Shown: piece after piece, positions 55,881-64,000 of the stretch | How the letters are laid out: each line of letters opens with the position of its first letter | How positions within the stretch are numbered: the first letter of the stretch is position 1 | DNA from: Ctena decussata | Lineage: Eukaryota > Mollusca > Bivalvia > Lucinida > Lucinidae | Reading direction: 5' to 3' | Assembly: GCA_963989385.1 (NCBI GenBank) | Contig: OZ022510.1 | Location: forward strand, 310,501 to 374,500 | Length of the DNA stretch: 64,000 bases | Notes under the pieces: generated by a model | What the model saw: the letters and a program-made list of their open reading frames with translations, nothing else | What the model was told of the DNA's origin: nothing | The model's database searches: none | Made by a program: the position numbers and the translations under genes

Positions 55881-56540
55881 CAGAAGTAATCCTTTGTTTT
55901 CAGTCATTTCCTGGTAAAACACTACTAGTATGAAAGTATTGATGTCACAAACATAATTTTACAAGGGAATATAGTCGTCCTAAAGGACTTCCTTGTTAAG
56001 ATACGGTTAAACTCTATTGAAATTTAACGCATAAATACATGGTTTCAGGGACAGAGTAAAACTTTAAAAAAAAATTTGTGTAAAATATTTTTTTACCTTT
56101 TTACATTAAACTTTATGGTTCTTTTATTTTTACTTTTATTGGAGTCAGTCATTGTTTTCTCTGTGGCAAAGTAAGAAGCCCCGATGTCTTGTTGCGTGTT
56201 TCAAATTAAACAAAATGCTCTTATAAATAAAAAAATAAAGTTTCTAAATGACATTCATGTTGACATTAAAAGTAAATAGATAACTGATAAATCACATGTC
56301 ATTTCAAAACAATTTCAAGATAAAACTTCGTAATTAGCTCTTTATTGCAATCGCTATATGTAACAAGCAAAACCGATATTGTTTCATTTTAAACAAAAAA
56401 GCAACACAAACAGAGTGTATATTAAAATACGGTTTGCCTGAATATAAATGAAAAACAATGTTTTAATACATCGGCAGGATAATTTTATTTGTTTGTTTCT
56501 CAAAGTGGATGCCTGAACACGCATACTTGCATATTTTAGT
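55881..56540. other. Nothing recognised
   Basis: AT-rich, with no supported feature. Confidence 0.4.
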
Positions 56541-56833
56541 CTCTCGCGGACAGTTGGTTGGTTGGTTGATTTGATGCTTAACGTCCACGGTAAACAACTA
56601 AGGTCATGTCGGGACGGTCAGTTAACCTAACCACACTATTCCTGGGCAGGCTTAGACCTCCTAAGCGGTTAACCAGTACTAAGTGCACATACTTTCGCCA
56701 GTAACTGACAACTGCCCTTCTTGAATCAGCGGAAGGAGAAACGAAAGTATGTGGCCAGACCGGGATTCAAACCCAGGACCTCTGACTTACGAGTCAGGTG
56801 CCCTACCGATTGCGCTACCCCTCTCGCGGACAG
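56541..56833 (-). mobile_element. tRNA-derived SINE A with 13-bp target-site duplications
   Basis: The element (56554-56820) starts on the minus strand with AGGGGTAGCGCAATCGGTAG (A-box-like), then CTGACTCGTAAGTCAG and GGGTTTGAATCCC (B-box-like). It ends GACGTTAAGCATCAAATC with an AACC-repeat tail. CTCTCGCGGACAG flanks it perfectly on both sides (56541-56553 and 56821-56833), direct evidence of retroposition. No acceptor-stem pairing is evident, so it is not a tRNA gene. Confidence 0.88.
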
Positions 56834-57045
56834 GAAGCTTCGGTAGCTTAGTGGGTTAAGCACTTGCCTACTGATCTTGCGGACAGGGTTCGAGCCCCGC
56901 TTGAGGCGAGAATCTTTCCTACAGTAAACGGGGTTACATTACACACAACCTTTAATTGTCACCGTCCCATCGTCCTGATATAACTAAAATACTGGTGAAT
57001 ACGACGTTAAGTCGAAAGTTATCCATCCATCCATCTCCTCTGGGC
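56834..57045 (+). mobile_element. tRNA-derived SINE B
   Basis: GGTAGCTTAGTGGGTTAAGC (A box) and AGGGTTCGAGCCCCGCTTG (B box) head the element. The body holds CCGTCCCATCGTCCTGATAT and GACGTTAAGTCGAAAGTTAT, and it ends in ATCC repeats. Related copies lie at 18.99-19.16 and 5.82-5.88 kb. SINE A has inserted just before its head. Confidence 0.85.
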
Positions 57046-57127
57046 GAATTATATAAACGTATGCCGGACATGTCTTTTTCGTAAGATTACCAAATTATCA
57101 AGCATGAATTAATATGGGTCAGCACAT

Positions 57128-57345
57128 AGATACAGTATGATAGATAGATTGATGACTTGTGCTTTTACGTCCTTTTAAACAGTACTGTAATAACGAGGGA
57201 AGGGCAATATGAAAAACCTAATTGAAGCGTAAATCCGTTAACGGTTGGAAAACAATCCACCTCGAGCAGAAATCGAGGCCGAGAGCCAAAGACCAGCAGG
57301 CTAGCACTTAACCCACTGAGGTACGGGGTCTCCTTTTTAAAGTAC
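57128..57345 (-). mobile_element. tRNA-derived SINE C
   Basis: On the minus strand: ACCCCGTACCTCAGTGGGTT (A-box-like), AAGTGCTAGCC, a degenerate B-box region (TCGGCCTCGATTTCTGCTCG), then GGACGTAAAAGCACAAGTCA and an ATCT-repeat tail (57128-57150). The layout is that of SINEs A and B. Confidence 0.7.
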
Positions 57346-57407
57346 AAATAAATGTATTCAAAACAGTTTACTCTAGAAAAGCATATAAAGACGGGTATTT
57401 GGTTATC

Positions 57408-57409
<2 letters not shown>

Positions 57410-57453
<44 letters not shown>
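57410..57453 (+). repeat. (TG)n microsatellite, about 22 repeats
   Basis: Uninterrupted TG dinucleotides. The open frames across it are artefacts. Confidence 0.97.
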
Positions 57454-57457
<4 letters not shown>

Positions 57458-60400
57458 GGAAACGTATCCAAGAATGTATTTATTTGTACGTCGAGGCCTT
57501 AACATCGTCCTACCTTTTATTTGGTGTGTATCATGAATATTGCGGAATAATGATCTATTTATCGGCAAACATTAACTGTTACGTAAATTATCGAAAGCCA
57601 TTTCTTTTGTGAACATTTCAGAAATGATTTTTATTTGTATCAGCTCCAAATAACAGCATCGACGCTAGAGTGTATTGTTTTCTATGGCGTTATGCTACGT
57701 TGTGCAACATCATGTGGCAAATAAGATGCAAAGCTGGTATCCACATGAATTTCATATAAAGATACAGTTTGCAGACTAAATGTAAGGATAGCGTCGAATT
57801 TTATATTTTGATAATCAAACACGGTTCTTTGTCATTATGTCAGTGTCACTACGACATTTAACTGTAAAATTCTCGCTCTCATCGAATAACAACTTGGTCA
57901 TGCATTTACTAAGCCAGCGTGATTAAGATAGAGCGTTGTGCATTTGTGAAGACTGACCAGGGTCTTTACCTCACATCTTATTGTTCGTTGGTACACAAAT
58001 AATAAAATCTGATTGGTATGTGCGGGTGCCATATGTCTAGTGTCCCTTTCGTAATGACTTAGTTAAAGTCTGAATCATTTCGTGATCAATTCCACTAAAA
58101 CGCCCTGTTTATCACGAATAAAACTGTAAGCTGCCTAACATTCGCGAGGGGCTTATTTTGCATATATACGCGAATCTGTTTAATCGCGAATTCAAGAATC
58201 TCCCTAATATTTCACCCAGTATGGATCAACAGGAAAATTCCTATCGGAAAAACTTTGGTCGCAATTCAAGAACTCGCGAACAAATCACAAAACAGGAATT
58301 GCGAAATAGAGAACACGCACAAATAAAGCGGTGTAAAGTTTAGAGCAAGAGAAATTATAATTTGCGTGGCAGCTTGGGGACACGATTTGTAGGTTTTGAA
58401 AAATTATTACCAGTACTGACCTAACAACGATAAAACACACACAGCACGGTCTCTGCTTAAATATGTACGTAATTTGCATTGGTTGCAAAATATATATCAA
58501 AGGAGTATTAGTACTTTAAGAAAAAGTCATAAAGTGTGGGAGCAAACGTCATTCCAATCAGACAACCAGAAAATTGCACCCGTCTAGAGCGTTTTGTAAT
58601 AATTATTTTACACTTAATAATAATTGCACTGTCATTCTTGTGATAAAGATGACAGGTTAAGATGAGGTATATTTCAAGACATTAAACTGAATCACACGAG
58701 TTGCGTCATGCTATATCGACTGATTTTAACAGTGTGTTACAAAGGAAAAAAATAGGAGCATACACAATAAAAATGATAAAACCAAATAAATGATTCAAAA
58801 TGTAGTAGTTTTGTAGTTATGTTATATTGCTCCATTTTTAAGTTGTTTTGTTAATGTCTAGTTTACACTGTCAGCGCGTGCAATAAAGTTTAAGAATGCA
58901 GTGACATTCTTGTACTTATCTGAGAATTATGATTAAGTGTCCGATGTTTCTCTTTCTGTGGGTGATAAAGAACAGTTATAAAATTAAATGCGCATGAAGC
59001 TTGACGAAACTCGAGAAGATAATGATGATATGATATTTTTTTTGTTTCGATAACAGCCAGAAAAAAAGAACAGTTTCTTTTTTTTAATATTCGATCCTTA
59101 ATGTTGTTCTGGAAAAAAAGAATGTGGAGCAAGGCACGTAACGAATTAGCGTCGCCTTGCGCCAGGTCGACATTTCTTAACATTTCATTTCATTTCAAAT
59201 TGAATTGTAGTTTGCATTTATGCTTCAGTTAATATTGATAAGTACTTTTTAGTACAATACGAGCTTGTCAGGACCTTCAGTTGTAGTTGTATCTGTTTAG
59301 AAAAATCGCTCATTGTTGTATGAACGTTAAATGAAATACTTATGACTGTTATAAAGGTTTTGTAATGCGCTTCCGCAGCAAATAAAAATCTGTTAACGCT
59401 ACCCTTGTATCTATGGGCCAATTACGAGGACAAAAATCGGTGTTTTGTATTTATTAGGTCATTTCTATGAAAATTATTCGTTTGCACAGCTTATACCCTC
59501 CCCCAAACCCCGAAGCGCCAACGTGAGACGTACTTGAGGAGTTTTTGAAGTTATCAGAGTAGACTTAGTGTCCAGCAAAGAAATAAAATTAAAACAACTG
59601 CACTTATGTGGGATTCGGGGAGACATTTAACAGACGCCATACTTCACTTAACACCATTTGTAGTAATGTCTAATAAAAATCTATGATTGCTTCTTTAAAA
59701 CGAAAGTTCACATATCATAACATTTCTTACAGCCTATTTTGGGATAAGAAGAGATAGTGAGAACGCACACGTCAAAACTGAATAACACATTTTCGATGGC
59801 GTACAAACTAGTCTTTCAAACAGAAACTGCCATATAAAACTATAGAACGGCCAGTAGTTAAACAACATTGGCAGCCATTGGAATTCAGGTAATTGATTTA
59901 TCAAACGGCAAAACCTTTACATTTTGTATAAACACTGATATTGTACAATGCTAATTCTAAGCTGACCGGGACATAATGTGTAATATCTATTATTTTAATG
60001 TTTGCTTAAGAAAGATACTGTCCTTAAAAATGAGCTATAGAAATGACTAGAATACATCTTAACAAATAACTTTCTACGTTTTTTTGTGTAGAAATAAACA
60101 GTAAACAGGATAAAGGCTGCATAAAAGTTTTTAAATGTTATTTTATCATAGTTTACTCACGTAGAGTTAAAAATAACTTTTATACATAAATCAACATCTG
60201 ACATTGCCTGCTTTTCAAATCTGCAGATTTGGTTAATTTTCACAAATACATAAGTATACACTTTGAGACAGCCACTAATGTTGAGATACTTCACTGACAA
60301 TCATTAAGTTTTTTCTGTATTGTTTAGAATTAAGTGTATAAGTTATGCACTGGTACGCTAATGCAGATATTTTGTCTTTAGATATTCGTTTTAGATAATA

Positions 60401-61053
60401 TAATATATCATCATACTAATAGGTACCTAAGTGGAACTATTAGTATTATGCCTAAATATGTAATATCTACCTTAATGATGTTCTTACGCCAACGCGATTA
60501 TTACGCAATATTGATCTATAATAATTACACTTCTGTAAGTAATTCATAATTTCCTATATTGCGCTTTATAAATGACAAGGAGTTAACTGTACTCACTGAG
60601 TGTGTCACGTAATATATCCGAAATAATGGTAATTGTGTCGCATAAAAAAATAAACAGCAAGAGTTCAAATACATATCAATAAGAAAGAAAAAAACGCTTC
60701 TATACCTATATCTCTTTCTGTTATTGTAAATCCTATATGTCCCGCTGTGATGAAACTTTAAGCAGCTATCATCAGGCTCGCTGGAACTGTCTGAGTGGCT
60801 CTTGTATTGAACGAAGAATATCATAGATATTGTCACAATCTGCGGCACTTATACGACAAGAGTATTGGAGATCACGTTCTCTACACTGCTCACTGCGATA
60901 CTGGTATACTTCCAAGATATGCGGTATAACAAAGGTTTTTGTCCTTTTGCCGTAGGGATTTCTTTTGATTAAAAGAAAATTTCTTTTACTCCACTTCCTT
61001 ATAATCTGAGAACCACAGACTCAACACCAGCAATAATAATAGATGAAATATTT
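57454..61053. other. Unique-looking AT-rich interval, nothing recognised
   Basis: No repeat family member, RNA motif or frame with a recognisable domain was found. Longest frames (58890-59183 and 60525-60848, minus) look random. Confidence 0.4.
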
Positions 61054-61302
61054 TTCAGAAGGCGATACATTGTAATCTAGAATGAGAATATCTATTGTTT
61101 AGGTAAAATATATAAAAAAAAGTTCGAAAGGGGTATTTAATGAATTTTAGAGGATTCTTTACACTGATATCCTCTAGTCGCCAAAGTTTCATTTTTCTCC
61201 TTGGAAATTCGCATAAAGTGAGATGGTGGCCTGTAAAAAGCTTTCTTTACTTCATCATAATTCAAATTATATTTTCATGTTTCTTTTGGATCACGAAATC
61301 CA
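61054..61302 (+). CDS. Candidate first coding exon with a membrane anchor (speculative)
   Basis: An acceptor-like ATATTTTTCAG ends at 61056. An ATG at 61140 opens 54 codons, with KVRWWPVKS followed by a ~20-residue hydrophobic helix (FLYFIIIQIIFSCFFWI), and a GTAAGTAT donor follows at 61303. A short N-terminus, basic residues and one helix would fit a type II membrane protein such as a Golgi transferase. No downstream exon was found before 62 kb. It may be chance. Confidence 0.2.
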
Positions 61303-62044
61303 GTAAGTATCGTATCAAAAATAGTTTAACTTAAGCCAGTCTGGTGTAGAATATTTTATTTCTTTATATTTTCTAAGTCAATACAACCAAATATGCTATA
61401 TTCGCTACTTTTGGGTTGTCCTTTGAAACAAAAGATCTAACATTTTCGAGTGAATTTTCAGCTAGACGTTGATAAATAATGTATCTAAATGTAACTTTTG
61501 ATTGGTGAGACATTCAGCTATTGGGACAAACAAACAGTTGCGAATTCACACGTTGCCTGGAGATGTTCATTGTTTCAGGGCGTAAAATATATTCTGAAGA
61601 AAACTCCTCTTGAAACAAGAAACACCTCAAAGAAACGAAAATAGCAGACTTGTTTAATGGTTTCTGTTTATGTGCAATAATGTAACATTGCAACGCCGGC
61701 CATGACTCATAGCATAGGCTTCCGCAGAACTTAGCTTACAAACTGACTTAGAATGAGCCCAAGAGACAAGAAATTATATAGTCAGCACTATGGTTATGCA
61801 CTGGGAGACCTTCTATGACCACTACTTCACACAGCATAAGCAGTAGTGCAAACAATATACATTCTGCAGGAAGATCCTCTAAATGCAAGGAACAAATTAA
61901 AGTAAAGTTAATTACAATTTGCGTGCATAGAGGTTTAAATTGATTTTGCATAAGAATGTATATGTCAGTGCGCTTCCAAAATTCTTATGGTATAAATGAG
62001 TATACCGAGGAAAGGCCATGGTCTTAGAGAACCACCTCACAAAG
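61303..62044. other. Nothing recognised
   Basis: No supported feature. Confidence 0.4.
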
Positions 62045-62256
62045 ACATAAAAAAACAAGAGGAATGGAGAAAATAAATACATAAAAAAATAGATAAATCA
62101 ATCAATAATAAATATAAACAAACGAATAAAGCGGAGCAGTATATCTTTGTCGACAGACACAATATCTGTAGACATCAAAAAACAAGAGGAAGGGAGAAAA
62201 CAATAATAATAAAAAAATAGATAAATAATAAAAAAAATAACAAATGAATAAAGCGG
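62045..62256. repeat. Duplicated A-rich block at the edge of the minisatellite
   Basis: AAACAAGAGGAATGGAGAAA, AAAAAATAGATAAAT and GAATAAAGCGGAGCAGTATA (62049-62143) are repeated as AAACAAGAGGAAGGGAGAAA, AAAAAATAGATAAAT and GAATAAAGCGGACCAATATC (62177-62264), offset about 121-128 bp. Each block ends in one minisatellite-like unit. Confidence 0.75.
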
Positions 62257-64000
62257 ACCAATATCTCTTCGCTTTCAGACGCAATATCTCTAGACCAATA
62301 TCTCTTCGCTTTCAGACGCAATATCTCTAGACCAATATCTCTTCGCAAACAGACGCAATATCTTTAGACCAATATCTCTTCGCTAAAACACCCAATATCT
62401 CTAGACCACCATCTCTTCGCTAACAGACGCAATATTTTTAGACCAATATCTCTTCGCTAACAGACGCAATATCTCTATATCAATATGTCTTCGGTAACAC
62501 ACGCAATATCTCTAGACCTATATTTCTTGGCTAACAGACGCAATATCTCTAACCCAATATCTCTTCGCTGACACACGCAATATCTCTAGTCCAATATATC
62601 GTCGCTAACAGATGCAATATTTTTAGACCAATAAATCTTCGGTAACAGAGGCAATATCTCTAGACCAATATCTCTTTGCTTAAAGACGCAATATCATTAG
62701 ACCAATATCTCCTCGCTAACAGACGCAATATCTCTAGACCAATATCTCTTCACTAACACACACAATATCTTTAGACAAATATCTCTTAGTAGACAGACGC
62801 AATATATCTAGACCAATATCTCTTCGCTAACAGACGCAGTATCTCTAGATCAATATCTCTTCGCTAACAGACGCCATATCTCTAGATCAATATCTTTTCG
62901 TTAACAGACGCAATATCTCTAGACCAATATCTCCTCGCTAACAGACGCAATAATTTTAGACCGATATCTCTTCGCTAACAGACGAAATATCTCTAGACCA
63001 AAATCTCTTCTTTACACACGGAATATCTCTATACCAATATCTGTCCGCTAATAGACTCAATATTTCTAGACCAATATCTCGTCGCTAACTAATGCAATAT
63101 CTCTAGACTAAAATCTCTTTGCTAACACACGCAATATCGCTAGACCAATATCTCTTCACTGACATACGCAATATTTTAGACCAATATCTCTTGGCTAACA
63201 CACGCAATATCTCTAGACCAATATATCTTCGCTGACAGACGCAATAACTCTAGACGAATATCTCTTCGCTAACAGACTTAATATCTCTTGACCAATATCT
63301 CTTCGCTATGACACGAAATAATATCTTTAGACCAGTATCTCTTCGCTAATAGACGCAATATCTTTAGACCAATATCTCTTCCTTAACTGACGCAATATCT
63401 CTAGACCATTATTTCTTCGGTAACAAACGCAATAGCTTTAGACCAATATCTTTTCGCTTAAAGACGCAATATTTTTAGAAAAATATCTCTTCAAAAAACA
63501 GACTCAATATCTCTAGACGAATATCTCTTCGCTAACAAAAGCAATGTCTCTAGACCAATATCTCTTCGCGTACAGACGCAATATCTCTAGACCGATATAT
63601 CTTCGCAAACACACGCAATATATCTAGCCCAATATCTCTTTGCTAACAGACTTAATATCTCTAGACCAATATCTCTTGTCGAAAAGACGCAATATCTATA
63701 GATCAATGTTACTTCGCTAAGAGACTTAAAATCTCTAGACCAATATCTCTTCGCTAACAGACGCAATATCTCTATTCCAATATCTCTTTGCTAACAAACG
63801 CAATATCTTAAGACCAAAGTTTTTTCGCTAACACACGCAATATCTCTAGTCCAATATATCTTCGCGAATAGACGCAATATATCTAGACTAATATCTCTTC
63901 GGTAACAGAGGCAGTATCTCTAGACCAATATCTCTTCGCTAACACACGCAGTATCTTTAGACCCATATCTCTTGGCTAAAAGACGCAATATCTCTTGACC
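62257..64000. repeat. 37-bp minisatellite, about 47 units, continuing past the right edge
   Basis: The unit is ACCAATATCTCTTCGCTAAC followed by AGACGCAATATCTCTAG, repeated with point changes and occasional 1-3-base indels. AATATCTCT occurs twice per unit (spacing 23 then 14), so the unit looks like an ancient fused pair. 37 is not a multiple of three and TAG recurs, so it does not encode protein. Confidence 0.95.

Noticed and set aside
56760..56820. A functional tRNA gene (anticodon-like CGT) on the minus strand
   Set aside because: A and B boxes are present, but the acceptor stem does not pair and the anticodon stem-loop is irregular. The unit continues into a SINE body with tail and TSDs.
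56834..56910. A functional tRNA gene on the plus strand
   Set aside because: It is the head of SINE B, with body and ATCC tail, and related copies lack tRNA folding.
57352..57612. Protein with a Cys-Val repeat across the TG tract
   Set aside because: It is a translation artefact of the TG microsatellite; both strands give equally odd frames.
62257..64000. CRISPR array
   Set aside because: Repeats are directly adjacent without unique spacers, and the context is eukaryotic; it is a minisatellite.

Overview
This window is nuclear DNA from an animal. It most likely comes from a bivalve mollusc, possibly a venerid-like clam. That attribution is an inference from the repeat types: composite elements ending in GACGGAC microsatellites with TCAGGTGAGC-type ends, a palindromic GAGCCGCGACACG foldback family, and tRNA-derived SINEs. 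It also rests on the low gene density and a metazoan class A GPCR. There is no sign of prokaryotic organisation. Only one intact protein-coding gene can be supported; most of the rest is mobile-element debris and satellite DNA.

Layout. 1-1.6 kb: the 5' half of a non-LTR retrotransposon on the minus strand, with a 2A-like motif, an APE endonuclease and two in-frame stops. 1.8-3.7 kb: a degenerate ~155-bp tandem array split by a ~700-bp foldback element. 3.7-5.2 kb: a composite tandem-core element. 5.2-26.5 kb: many fragments of one retroelement family. Its recognisable parts are a 3' region, a reverse-transcriptase C-terminus at 13.4-13.9 kb that resembles the thumb of Penelope-like elements, and a head segment that folds as a type I hammerhead ribozyme (five copies, 7.7-25.0 kb). 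The palindromic MITE family lies mostly between 8.8 and 35.1 kb, with a last copy at 53.4 kb (ten copies in all). Three elements near 25.8, 30.8 and 39.0 kb each combine a long hairpin with a cluster of TGACGTCA-like sites. 45.8-47.7 kb: a second composite element with ~443-bp monomers. 49.45-51.08 kb: an intronless-CDS rhodopsin-like GPCR on the minus strand, preceded by a good splice acceptor, so a 5' untranslated exon probably lies further right. 56.5-57.4 kb: a cluster of three tRNA-derived SINEs, one with perfect 13-bp target-site duplications inside another's 5' edge, followed by a TG microsatellite. 62.26 kb to the right edge: a 37-bp minisatellite of about 47 units.

How the parts relate. 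The GPCR sits in the comparatively repeat-poor 47.7-53.4 kb interval. The retroelement fragments fit one Penelope-like lineage in which ribozyme-bearing heads recur next to 3' regions. The ribozyme assignment rests on conserved core bases, paired stems and a covarying stem III; the link to the reverse transcriptase is inference. All repeat families were recognised by eye within this window, so copy boundaries are approximate (usually within 5-30 bases).
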